From the NCBI GenBank assembly GCA_007115705.1, contig QXEO01000531.1, forward strand, positions 9,378,342 to 9,442,341: a stretch of 64,000 nucleotides of DNA, given 5' to 3'. How positions within the stretch are numbered: the stretch's first letter is position 1; every line of letters starts with the position of its first letter. The notes beneath the pieces were generated by a model, which was not told where the DNA came from, searched no databases, and saw only the letters and a program-made list of their open reading frames with translations. Source of the stretch: Dactylis glomerata (taxonomy: Eukaryota > Streptophyta > Magnoliopsida > Poales > Poaceae). The translations under genes were made by a program, and so were the position numbers. Below are positions 1-10,866 of this stretch, piece by piece.

Positions 1-669
1 GCTGAAATTTTTCAGAGTGTGGGAGATGATAGCTCTATTTACTTTAATGATTTTGATGTTAATGGCTGCAATATATCTGAAGTTTGCAAAAGCTTGCTTT
101 GACTCCCAATGTTAGTTCCTTAAATGTTGCTTTTACTAAGCATATTACCAATGCTCTTATGAAAATTAGGGATGAAAAGTTGAAGCAAAAAGCTTCTGTT
201 CCCAAGAAGTTAGAAGATGTTTGTCATTGATATGCATGTTAATGGTTTTGATTGACATGCTTTATGTGATCTAGGTGCTAGTATTTCTATCATGCCTAGA
301 AAAATTTATGACATGCTTGATTTACCACCGCTTGAAAAGTGTTATTATGATGTTCCTATTGCTGATGTTGCTAAGAAGAAACCTTTGGGAAGGATTAATG
401 ATGTTCTTATTATGGTTAATAATAACCTTGTTCCCGTTGATTTTCTTGTCATGGATGTTGAATGCAATGCTTCATGTCCTATTATTTTGGGAAGACCTTT
501 TCTTCGAACTGTAGGTGCCATCATTGATATGAGGGAAGGCACCATCAAATATCAATTCCCACTCAGGAAAGGTATGGAACATTTCCCTAGAAAGAGAAAT
601 AAATTAGTTTTTGACTCTATTCTTAGAGCAAATTATGAGCTTGATGCTTCATCACTTGATATTACTTGA
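1..669 (+). pseudogene. Retropepsin (aspartic protease) of element A, decayed
   Basis: Remnant of the gypsy protease that would cleave the Gag polyprotein in the virus-like particle. The active-site motif C-DLGAS-ISIMP is visible at about 263-295 with its Asp codon intact, and the second conserved block ILGRPFLRT follows at about 484-510. The last stretch, 292-669, is open and ends in TGA. Upstream the frame is broken: there is a stop near 101, a one-base shift near 225 and an in-frame TGA just before the active site. The frame stops directly at the noncoding tail, with no RT, RNase H or integrase after it. Protease identity is well supported by the motifs; function is lost. Confidence 0.75.
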
Positions 670-3268
670 TTCGCATTTTCTGCGCCTAGCTCAAAGGCGT
701 TAAAGAAAAGCACTCTTGGGAGATAACCCAATGTTTTTACATTCAGTTATTTTTCTTTTATTTGAGTCTTGGAAGTTATTACTACTGTAATGACCTCTCC
801 TTATCATTTTTATTTTGTTTTTGTGCCAAGAGAAGCCTCTAATTTGAGCGAGGTAAGATTTGGGGATGTTGCTGTCCTGAAACAGTTTTCGGTGCTGCAC
901 CGTAAAAATTCGTGAAAATTCTCTGTATATCTTTTGGACCTGCGATTACTTTTGCATATGCCCCAGGTTATATCCAAACTTTAATTAGTTGAACACTTTT
1001 TGATTTGAGCAACAGAAAACCCTTTAAAAATTCGACCTTTGTCAGCTGTTCTATTTTGACAGATTTCTGCCAATATTTGTGTTTGCCGCTTTATCGCTTT
1101 CTTTTTGAGTTCTTTTGATCACGGAACTTTTGGGGAAGTTGCTACAGTAGTATATACTTTATATGTGGTTATTTTGAGTTGAAACCTGAAGCAAAAAGGG
1201 GTTGATTCAATGTTATGTTTACACTAATGTTGCTAATAGATTTGTGTTTAGTTTTGTATGAAGGAAGTTTTTAAATGTAGGGATTGGAGAATGATGTGAT
1301 GAGTTGAAGAATGGACAAAAGCTCAAGATTGGGGATGGCTAGCACCCCAAGAAATATCCAAGAAGTACAAGCGTCAAAGCTTGGGGATGCCCCCGAGGCA
1401 CCCCTTCTTCATCGGCAAAAATCAGGTCACCTTTCAACGCACTATATTTTTATTGCTTCATGCATTATGCATTTTTCTTGGAGCGTCAGTTGTTTTAGTT
1501 TTCAGTTTTGTTTAGTTTTGTTTTCTGCAATAAATGGTTGGACCCCAACAAATTTCTTTTGGAGAAGTTTCCTTGCTTTTCATTTGCCAAAAACACTCCA
1601 TTTTTCACTATTCGTTTACATGAGTGTTCTCTTTTTCTAGAACTGCGTTTAGCTTTCGATTTTCTCCTTGATTTGTGTTCAGATCTTGTTATATCTTTTC
1701 ATCAAGGTGTATTTTTGCCTCTAGTCTATGTTGGTTTTCATCAAAAGAGTTGTGTATAAAAAGTTTGAATGGTATTGGAAAAGAGAAAAAGCTTTATGCA
1801 AAAAAGTGGTACAAGAAGGAGCTTGTGTAGACTGCGGCCTAGGCTTTTGCATGTCGTGCTTGATGTCTTTTTGATAGCATGCTTAGTGGTTTTGCTGTAG
1901 CATGACTTGTCTCAAATGACTAAGATTGCTTAATGAGCCTTTGAAAAAAATCATGCGTTGTTTTAATTATTTGGAAGCATTATTTTGGTTTTCTCCTTGA
2001 TGCTTTATTTGGGTTGACTTGGCACATGCTCACACATGTTAGACTCATACAAAGTCGCCATTGCCTCTAGGATCATTTAGTTTTTGACTTTTGATGCCAT
2101 CTTATGCTTCTTTTAATGTTGCTTTGTCGCTTTGCATGATTATGGCCATTATTGCTCTCTTAGTTGGTCGCTCCCAGTCTTTTGCTAGCCCTCATTTTGT
2201 ACTGAGTATGAGCTCTACTCGTGCATCCAACTCCTAAAAATGAAGTTTGCCATTGTGTCCACTATAAACTCCTATGCATGGTATTTGTAAGCCATTCCAA
2301 GTAAATTTTCATGTGCTACCTTTGAAAAACCTTCAAAATACTTCTCATTTTGTGACACTGTTTTCAGCTCATGGGGACGTAGTGGTCGGAATTGCTATCT
2401 TCCATATTAAATTAAGTACCCCTCGACTAGGCAGCTTCATCTACTCGTCATTAATTTTGCATGAGAGCTGGTCAGACCATTGCAATCTAATTCTAAGAAA
2501 AAAAAGGCACTCCTCCATGGTATGTGAATGTTGGTGGGCACCCGATGGAATCGGTTAGCCATGGTTTGAGAAAGAAAAAAAAGGTGGGGAGGAGTGCCAA
2601 AGCTTTATAAAAGAGCACCAATGTGCCAAATTTTCAAAGAACTCGGAACCGCTCTCACTTGTTTATTATGGAAGATAGTAAGACCCCATTGCTAGTCGGT
2701 GACAAAAGCAACCACCTCTCAAAACCCAATTTTTATCTCTCTGTTTTACAAATGAAAAGCTCTAGCACATGTTTAATCACTGCTTCCCTCCGCGAAGGGC
2801 CTTTCTTTTACTTTTGTGTTGAGTCTCCACCTTCTACCTTTATGCACCGTCTAAGAGAGCATAGTTGTCATTCTGAGTATAATGTGCATTGTCCCAAAGT
2901 TTTCATTGATTGATTCATATTGTTGGTTTCACTTGTTCTCAAATTACTTGTATCTAGTCACCCTCTTAAACTTGAAGGTGTCCTATGCATTTATGTTTTG
3001 CTCTCTCATGAAGGACATGCTGAAAACCATTTGTATGTTTTTCCTTATGACTTGAACACATGTTTGACTTTCATTGTTTCATTTTCATGATCTTTTGTTT
3101 GTGTTCTTTTTCATGTTATAACATGGTTGCTTAGTTGCTTCTATCAAGATTATATCTTTCATGCCCATGTTTTAAGTTCTTTTGATCCCAGCGCACAACG
3201 CTTACATATATGATCAAGATTGTGTAGGTGCATGTCACCTCAAAAATTATTTCTTTTGTTATCACTTA
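670..3268 (+). other. Long noncoding 3' region of element A
   Basis: About 2.6 kb between the protease stop and the polypurine tract. It aligns by eye with 21245-23615 of element B. A carries about 235 bases (roughly 2290-2520) that B lacks. Short ORFs here drift between A and B and show no domain. It holds an internal copy of the polypurine tract at 1377-1390. I see no gene. Confidence 0.7.
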
Positions 3269-3306
3269 CCTACTCGAGGACGAGTAGGAGTTAAGCTTGG
3301 GGATGC
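3269..3306 (+). promoter_or_regulatory. Stem-loop plus polypurine tract of element A
   Basis: A perfect 8-bp stem, CCTACTCG (3269-3276) with CGAGTAGG (3281-3288), encloses an AGGA loop. The polypurine tract AAGCTTGGGGATGC (3293-3306) then runs straight into the LTR at 3307. The PPT primes plus-strand DNA synthesis during reverse transcription. The stem ends 18 nt before the LTR, the same geometry as in elements H, G and E. Confidence 0.7.
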
Positions 3307-4965
3307 TGATACGTCTCCAATGTATCCATAATTTTTGATGCTCCATGCTTGTTTTTACACCATTTGCTTAGTGTTTCGTTACACTTCGTGGCATTTTAAT
3401 GCATTTTCTGGAACTAACCTATTAACGAGATGCCACAGTGCTAGTTCCCTGTTTTTTGCTATTTTTTTGTTTTAGAAATGTTACACAGGAAATATTCTCG
3501 GAATTAGACGAAACAAAAGCCACACGTCCAGATATTTAATGGAACTTCCAGAAGACCGAAGAGGAGACGGAGCTGAGCCAGAGGGCGGCCACACCACCAG
3601 GGGGCGCAGCCTGGCCCTGGCTCACGCCGGCCTATGGTGTGGGCCCCTAGGTTCGCTTCTGACGCCGCCCCTTTGTTTATAAAGACCCCCCGATGGGAAA
3701 AACCTAAACGCCCGATCACTTTTCGAGAATACATCGTGATCCACCGCCACCGTCGACCCGAAGATCGGGAGGGTCCAGAAGCTCTTCCCGGCACCCTGCA
3801 GAGAGGGGAATCGCCACCGGAGGTCTTCTTCATCGCCATGCTTGCCTCCGGCGCGATGAGTGAGTAGTCTACCTTGGACTATGGGTCCATAGCAGTAGCT
3901 AGATGGTTGTCTTCTCCACCATGTGCTTCATGTTTAGATCTCATGGGCTGCCTTACATGATCGAGATCACCGTTATGTAATTCTACATGTTGTGTTTGTT
4001 GGGATCCGATGAATATTGGTGTTATGATTGAGTTGATGTACTGAATTTTATCTTATGTTGTTTCTATGTTGTTTATGATCTTGCATGCTCTCCGTTGTTA
4101 GTAGCTATCTTGGCCGAGTAGTTGCTAGTGACTCCAAGAGGGGGTATTTATGCTCGATAGTGGGTTCATGCCTCTATTTAATCTGGGGGAGTGACAGAAA
4201 CTTCTAAGGTTGTAGATGTGCTGTTGCTACTAGGGGGAAAACAACTTTCATATGCTGGAGGGCATATGCTTTGTTTACATTACACACTTTGCTTAATGCA
4301 GTTATCTGTTGTTCGCAACTTAATACTTGTGGAGTTCTCGGATTGATTCGCCACAAGTGGATTATTAGTCATAGATGCAGTTGGATGGCGGTCTATGTAT
4401 CTTGTTGTAATGCCCAGAGTAAATCTTATAGTGATCCTCTTGACATATCACGTTGTCTTTATTCTATCAATTTCCCAACTGTAATTTGTTTACCCAGCAT
4501 GTGTTATTTTATCTTATGGAGAGACACCACTAGTGAACTGTGGACCCCGGTCCTATTTCCTTTATATTGCTATCACCTATTTACTTTACTCGCACTATTT
4601 ACTTTACTCGCATACTATTACTATTTCCCACTCGATACGCTCATTCCTTTGTTTACAGCAAACTGGTGAGATTGACAACCTCATCGTAAGTTGGGGACAA
4701 AGTATTTGGTTATGTTGTATGCAGGTTCCGCGTTGCTACTAGTTGAAGACGCGCTAACTCGTTTTATCATGAAACGGCACCCTTGTTGGAGTGTCACTAG
4801 GCTATCAAGCATCACCTTCAGTCGTTTGTCTTGCTCCTCTCCTAATCGACATACCTTGGTTTCTTACTGAGGGAAAACCTTGCTGCTATACTCATCATAC
4901 CTTCCTCTTGGGGTTCCCAACTAGACGGTGCTTTTCATAATCAACACCGTGCCGCATCAAACAAC
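3307..4965 (+). repeat. 3' LTR of element A (about 1.66 kb)
   Basis: Starts TGATACGTCTCC immediately after the polypurine tract and ends near an AACACCG..GCA sequence at about 4965. It matches both LTR copies of element B, which are about 1.65 kb. The exact end is ambiguous by several bases. Confidence 0.75.
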
Positions 4966-5081
4966 ACCTAACCTTACCATAGCACTGGAATATGAAGAAA
5001 ATGAAGTAAAAGATCTCCTAGCCTTAGAGATATCAAAAAAGAAGATGAAGATAAAGAAAAAAATACAATAGCAAGGTACTG

Positions 5082-5255
5082 TGCTTCCATTGCAAGGAGC
5101 TAGGGCATTATGTGGACAAATGTCCAGAAAGGGACAACAAAGCGAATAGGCAAAGGGGAACAGATCTGGTCACTTGTCAGAAATGCAACCAAAAAGGACA
5201 CTATGCAAGGAGATGCGAAGAGACAAGCACTTCAAGACTTCAGAAAATGGGATAA
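5082..5255 (+). pseudogene. Gag C-terminus with two CCHC zinc knuckles (element H)
   Basis: The frame encodes two CX2CX4HX4C knuckles, CFHCKELGHYVDKC and CQKCNQKGHYARRC, 18 residues apart, and then stops at 5253-5255. Such knuckles in the nucleocapsid part of Gag bind the element's RNA during packaging. Upstream, an acidic and lysine-rich stretch reads in another frame (about 5030-5080), so a small indel separates it from the first knuckle. No gag core domain is left on this side. The knuckle pair is unmistakable; which gypsy lineage it belongs to is not clear from this fragment. Confidence 0.8.
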
Positions 5256-6271
5256 CTGAAGATGCCGCCAATACAAGGAGAAGACACAACAAGGTGTAGC
5301 CAACTTGGAAGAATTTGTATGCACCTACCGCCTTGTAATAAATATTGTAAGGACTTGTAAGAGCTAAGGGCAACCTTGTCTAAAATGGATTTTATTTTCC
5401 TTATGAAATGGCAAACCTAAGGATCCGCAACTTAAGGAGTAATGCCATACGAGTTTTTATGCAAAACCCTAGCTAAGGAACGATAGATTTGTTCAAAAAA
5501 TTTAGATTGAAACATAGGTTTTCCTTTCAAGAAAATTTTGTCAAAACAAGTGAGGATGACCAAGAGTTAGAATACGAGGTTTACAAACCATGTATGAAGT
5601 AATGATTTGGGTGCAGGATGGATTGATCACCATTCCTACTACTCTTATTATTCGCTCTCATAATATTGGCTTTGTGAACCTAGAGAGACATACCTACAAG
5701 AGAGACGATGTTGTTAAACCTTAACCTTAGGAGGATAAGATGTTACACCCTTATAGTGAGCCAGTGTGGCCAAAACGTAGGATTTCGGTGAGTATGAATT
5801 TCAAGCTTACCGTTGAAGAAGACACGTGATGGAAGGAGTCCTACCAATCTAGAGAACTCCGTTTGACCCCAAAAGTGCTCACCAATGAAGCAACCATAAG
5901 ATGAAGGACCTTCAAGGATGTCAACAAAGAGGATGAAGTGAAGATAGGAGATCACCTTAACATGGTCCTGTGAGTGACCCAAAGAGTGACCCTTTAGTGT
6001 CCAAAGTAGTTCAACAAACTACATTGCTGGATAGAAGCTCCACAATGGAGCAAAGTTATAATCAAGCCTAAACTATGCATTCAAAATAATGGACATCCAC
6101 CTATTGGAAATGAAGATAGAAGCTTACTATGCATTCAAAAGATGACCCAGTGCCAAGTCAAATCCCATGTGTGCTTACTTTGAATCAAAGACCTAGACTA
6201 CCCACAAAAGTCTCTTTTAAGGGTGGTAGCCACCTAGATACCTCAGACCCTTCTACCTTTCAAGCCTCTTC
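5256..6271 (+). other. Noncoding interior of element H
   Basis: About 1 kb with stops in all frames and no protease, RT or integrase motif that I can see. A short peptide, NLGDEISFKGG, just before the LTR resembles the acidic tails that often end chromovirus polyproteins, so pol may have been deleted rather than never present. Confidence 0.45.
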
Positions 6272-6309
6272 AAATCTCGGGGACGAGATTTCTTTTAAGG
6301 GTGGTAGTC
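6272..6309 (+). promoter_or_regulatory. Stem-loop plus polypurine tract of element H
   Basis: A perfect 8-bp stem, AAATCTCG (6272-6279) with CGAGATTT (6284-6291), encloses a GGGA loop. It is followed by CTTTTAAGGGTGGTAGTC and the LTR at 6310. The stem ends 18 nt before the LTR, as in element A. The purine-rich AAGGGTGGTAG is the likely plus-strand primer. Confidence 0.65.
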
Positions 6310-6878
6310 TGTAACATCCCAAGTTTTTATCAAATTTTTAGAATAAAAAAAATTGTTTTTCTTTCATGATTAAAAAAATCACAGGGATTTAAAACTTTTT
6401 GAGTTTAATTAAATGTCTTTCCTTAAAGTTTTCTTAAACCTTCAAACCAAACTACTTCACTTCCAAGGTTTCCATTTTATAAAAGAGCTTTTTATAAATA
6501 TCCCATATTCAAATGTCTGTTAGAAAAACTATTTCAAATTTTCTATCAATCCTTGAAGTACTCATTTGAGAAAATATAATCTCAAATAACTATTTTGCAT
6601 TTATTCAAATACTATGCAAGCATTTTTGCCAAGGAAATATTTTCAAAATTCAAAATACTATTTTATAAAGTATCATCCCTGATTTTATGGAGTTATTTTA
6701 AAACCCTAATCCTAGATTTGCTATATGCAAGTAAAGCTCTTTTGATAAATTAATAAAGCTCTTTTGAGAGACTTGTTTATTTTGAGAAACATGCTTCTTA
6801 CTGTTTTGTATTGTTTATTGGAATTTTAGAAACATTTAGACATTGGTTTGACTGAATTTGAAATCTTTATGCAAAAGA

Positions 6879-6886
6879 TATAAAAG
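6879..6886 (+). promoter_or_regulatory. TATA-like box in the LTR of H
   Basis: TATAAAAG lies about 70 bases before the GC-rich block of the LTR, where a promoter for the candidate first exon would be expected. Position and sequence only; no expression evidence. Confidence 0.35.
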
Positions 6887-7574
6887 AATTAAGAAAACAG
6901 AAAAGAATAAAAAGAAAGAAGAAAAAAAAGAGAAGAGAAGGAATTGGACGGAGATAGCCCAGTCCAGCCCAACCACTGCGGCCCAACTAGAAAACCCAAA
7001 CCGGTACCACTATTTTTTTCCTCCTATCACTTATAGGCTGGCCCCACCTATCATATTCTTCCCCAACCGTCCCTCCCTCCTTCACTGGAAATGGAACCTC
7101 AGCCCCGCTCCTCTCCAACTTCCTCTCGCCCGTTCTGAAACCGCATCGGCACCCTCCTCAAACCCCCGCCTCTCCTCGATGCTTCCCCTTCGAATTCCGA
7201 GCCAGAGACATCGCCAGCGAGGAGAAATTGCTCACCGGTGCTCTGGAAATCCGCCGCTGGATTTCATCGATACCAGCACGGTGGAGGAACCCCGCGCCCT
7301 CCCTCCTACATCTATTCTTTTCCCTCTCTCTAATGCAGCCTCTGAATGCTTCAAATCATCGATTGTTTGCTGTGCAGCGCTCACACCGACGAGACCGAGC
7401 CGCCCTCTGTCTCCAGCCATCTTCCCACGCTGCTCCAGGAAGCCCTCAACGTCGTTGACCAAGCACACGATGACGCCGGAGCCATCCCCACCTCGTCCAC
7501 CCCTCTGAAGATCTTCAGGACCACAGAATCCCCACGCCGTCGACTAACCGTACCGCCTCGCCGGAAAAACTTCC

Positions 7575-7586
7575 CCTCCGGTGAGC
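7575..7586 (+). other. Candidate splice donor in the LTR of H
   Basis: CCCTCCG followed by GTGAGC sits exactly where GC-rich sequence gives way to AT-rich sequence. The same GTGAGC donor occurs at the same transition in the LTRs of C, D and G. Confidence 0.4.
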
Positions 7587-7701
7587 CCTATCTCCCTCCC
7601 CTTCTTCAAACCATTAGATAAAATTGGAGGGCACAGATTAGAACAAGAATCCCGAAATGGTATCCACCTGTAGCTTGTTGCCACGTAGCAAGCCCAATCA
7701 G

Positions 7702-7715
7702 CCCCCCCCCCCCCC
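7702..7715. repeat. C14 homopolymer
   Basis: A run of fourteen C residues just inside the AT-rich part of the H LTR. Its length may not be exact in the assembly. Confidence 0.8.
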
Positions 7716-10549
7716 AGTCAAACTGAGTCAATTTTGATTCAAATTTAAATTTCAAATCTCTGTTTCTGTACAGATCTTGTAAATTCAATAGCAATTATTC
7801 TACTAGTCCAAATTTGACAAACTTTATATCCATGGAATCCTTACAATGTTTAGAACCCCATCGCATAGTAATATCATGGTGTTACTGTACAAAGTTTTGA
7901 AATGAATTTCAAATGGCAAAAAGTGCCAATCTGCACTAAATAATTCATATCTTTTGCTCTGGTTATCCAAAAAGAATAAATTTGTAGTCATTGGAATCCT
8001 ATGAACATGTAGAACACTTTAGAATCAATAAATACCAAAGTTGATACATGCAAACTTGGTGCATTAAAATTTATTCAAATCACCACTTTGATCATAATTT
8101 GAATTTTACAAATGATATTAAAGTGAAACCAATTGCTATAGCTTGGTTTTTCAGTACCCTATCCAGTAACATCACTGCCCAAATTATTTGAAATCATTTG
8201 TAAATATTCAAATTCAAATATGAGAATTTGAGTATTTTCTTCATAAGATTAATTCTATAATTCTTATTAATGTGATTACTTCTATAAAAGTGAATCATAT
8301 GACCATACCAATCTAACCCCATTCATATTGACCCTTAACCCTGACCCAATATCATGCCATCTTACTCTTATGGACTTAATTCATAATATTCAAATTACAC
8401 CTGAGTAATTTGAGTAAATTGTGAATGTATCTCAATTTGTTTCTCCATTGCCAATGTGGTGATAAACCCTACCCCATATCACACATGACCTAAATTTTTC
8501 AGATCCAATATTATCTTTGATGCTTAACCAAAAACTAGTTTGAATTCTTCAAAGAAGGATTTAACTTTGCCCTGGCTCAATCTTGAGATTATAACCCTAG
8601 CTCAAGTTAATCCTTTTGTCCAAGTAATCTTGTGGCCAAGAAGCCCCATCACTCTAAATAACTCTTATGCCTGTTCAACCCCAAGGCAACTTAACCCTTG
8701 GCCTATATTGAACTATTCAATTCACAAATGAGTTAATTGAGTAATTCAATGTATCACCAATACAAGCCCAAACCTATGTGTAACATATACTATATTGAGT
8801 AAATGTTATCGCACTTTATTCAGTAGTGCTCTAATGCACTATTCTATACTCATGTGAATCTATCCACATAAGTCATCTCTAAACTCTATCCTTACTTATG
8901 CCAAGCACAAGGTTATTATCATTTCATTGTAATCTTGGAGGATCAATCCTTTGCAAATCTTTTGACCTTCCCATCCAAACTCCCAATCCCTATCTTGTAA
9001 GCCAAGGTTCATGACATATCTCTCTCATCACAAAAATCATAAGAATTTTAAATTGTTGAACCAACCCTTTTCAATTGTTTGCATTGCTCGATCTTGTTTG
9101 TCATGGAACAGTGTATTTATGTTGTGTTACTCTTATTGCTATAGATTGAAAGGAGAGAATGTATCTTGTTGAGAGAAGTGAAAGGGTTTGAACTCCAAAA
9201 AGGCAAGTGACACACATGCTTCTACCTATTTTTACTACTGCATTAGTGTTTTCAGTAGTATGCATGGTAGGTGGAATATTCAACTGCTTTATAAAATGCT
9301 TAGATCCTAGTAGCATGTAGCTATCCTTTAAACCCCACCTGATAGGATGCTAAATATTTTGAAAAATATTGATGCCATGCTATGATCACTTGTTAAAGTT
9401 GTTTTATGAACAAATTAAGAACTTCAACTAAAATGAATCAACTGGGTGGATTGGTTTGATAAGAAGAGTGCGATGTAGGTGACTTCTGGGGCACAGGCCT
9501 AGTCTAGAGGATGTGTACTCAGAATGCCACTCGGGATGGCCACCCAGGAACAAAGAGATTAATATGGCTTCCATGCTTTAAAGTACTTCCAGTGCAGGCT
9601 TATGACAATATGGGCTCTGTCTAGACTGATTAAGATGTGAGGGTTCAATATGTGTGCAAGATATGGGCTGGTAGCAGAATTATAGGTGGGAACGGATCTT
9701 GCCAGTATGGTTGCTCTCTCCTTCTGAAAGGTCTTGTCTCATTCTTCTCTCTGGGTAGAATGGGTCTTAAGGTGAAAGTGCACAACCCCTGCAGGGTGTC
9801 AAACTAATTGATTAGCCGTGTCTCGGTTATGGACAATTTGAGTCTCTAGACATGGAATGTACAGAAGAATCTCATCACCATTTTTGAATGATTAAAACTT
9901 GACTAGAAACCCCTAGGTTAGAGGCTCAGGGCCATTCACTCCGAGGGGTGGTGGTTTCTGTTGTTCCAACTTTGTTGAGTTTCACCCAGTGCTACATACC
10001 TAGCAAGTATGTAGTATTTGGGGGTTATTTCGACCCTTTGAAAATATAAAATTTGAAAGAAAGTTTTGAAAAGGAATTGTAGGATAAAATTGGCTTTATG
10101 CAAATTAGCCCAAAAGATCCACTAGCCAAATATCATGTAGCTAGTTCTTTCACAACAGCCACCAAATATGTGTCATTTGCCAGTACATCATTGTACTGAT
10201 CCCCATTTATGGGGCTGCATATTCAAATGTGCAGGATATTCTGATGAGGAGTAAGTGTTAGGATCTCGAGTCTACATACCAACATGACTGCCTATGGCGC
10301 ATGGTGAAGATGGAGGCTCACTACTACCCTAGTTTCCATTGTGTTTGTGATGTGTCGAACTCTGTTATTTGAGCTAATCCAAGTGACTAAGTTGGCTTGT
10401 AAGATTTGAAGACTTATGTATCTGGAACCCTATTGTAATATTTGATACTATGCAATGAATACTCTATTTTGTTTTGTGGTCCTATCAGTGATCCAGGGAA
10501 TAGCACTTAACACAGGTGTTCCACCTTAATCCAAAGGTGGGGCGTTACA

Positions 10550-10866
10550 TTTCTTCTTCATCACTCTCACTTCCGGAGAGTCAAGAACACAAACTTTGGT
10601 TGTTTCTTCTTGGGTCCACCCTTCTTCACAAATGGCTTCTTTGATGGAGACTTGGTCTTGCTCTTGAGAATGAGCTTCCCACCATGATCTTCTCTCTTCT
10701 CGTAAGGACACTCGGCAACAAAGTGAAATCTATCATTGCAATTGTAGCATGTCCTCACCCTATGACCATTGTTGTCATTCCTTTGAAATCCACATGACTT
10801 GCTTCTTCTTTGATTATCTTCTTTAGCCTTGCTGGGATGAACCCAAAAGGTTTTTCCATAGAAAGC
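10550..10866 (-). pseudogene. Copia gag C-terminal part with CCHC zinc knuckle (element I)
   Basis: On the minus strand the frame reads a knuckle CYNCNDRFHFVAEC (CX2CX4HX4C) near 10755-10712, followed by a lysine-rich stretch typical of nucleocapsid. Upstream the frame runs into the solo LTR at 10866 and resumes beyond it at 16389, so both pieces were one gag. The 3' end meets the LTR end of H at 10549. The five bases 10862-10866 (aaagc) are the left copy of the target-site duplication made by D. Confidence 0.75.

Larger units (their letters stand above)
1..4965 (+). mobile_element. Element A: Athila-like gypsy retrotransposon, 3' half
   Basis: The window opens inside this element. In order it shows the end of a gag-protease frame, a 2.6 kb noncoding tail, a polypurine tract and a complete 3' LTR starting TGATACGTCTCC. 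The tail and LTR match element B (20-39 kb) along their length, so A and B are one family. No reverse transcriptase or integrase lies between protease and LTR, which fits a non-autonomous family mobilised by a relative. The right end abuts a gag fragment of element H, so A probably inserted into H. The LTR end is uncertain by about 10 bases and no TSD can be confirmed because the left end is outside the window. Confidence 0.8.
4966..10549 (+). mobile_element. Element H: gypsy retrotransposon, gag fragment plus 3' LTR
   Basis: Holds the C-terminal end of a gag, about 1 kb with no visible pol, a stem-loop and polypurine tract, and one long LTR. Its 5' half is missing from the window, probably lying beyond element A. 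Its right end adjoins the copia gag of element I, with TTCTT following the LTR as the possible target site. The lack of pol between gag and LTR suggests a non-autonomous or internally deleted copy. Confidence 0.65.
6310..10549 (+). repeat. LTR of element H (4.24 kb)
   Basis: Begins TGTAACATCCCAAG after the polypurine tract and ends GGGGCGTTACA, a TG..CA pair with matching terminal bases. The layout resembles a gene: an AT-rich start, a TATA-like site, a GC-rich block at about 6950-7580 full of proline and serine codons in one frame, a GTGAGC donor at 7581, then 2.9 kb of AT-rich DNA. I found no clear acceptor. The second LTR is outside the window. Confidence 0.7.

Noticed and set aside
1311..1640. 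Small protein shared by A and B (1311-1640 and 21881-22111)
   Set aside because: Similarity follows general DNA similarity of the tails; the frames shift and the ends differ, with no sign of coding constraint.
6858..7508. 216-codon + frame in the LTR of H
   Set aside because: It starts in an AAG-rich stretch near the TATA-like box and continues through low-complexity Pro/Ser sequence. I keep it only as a candidate first exon, not as a protein gene.
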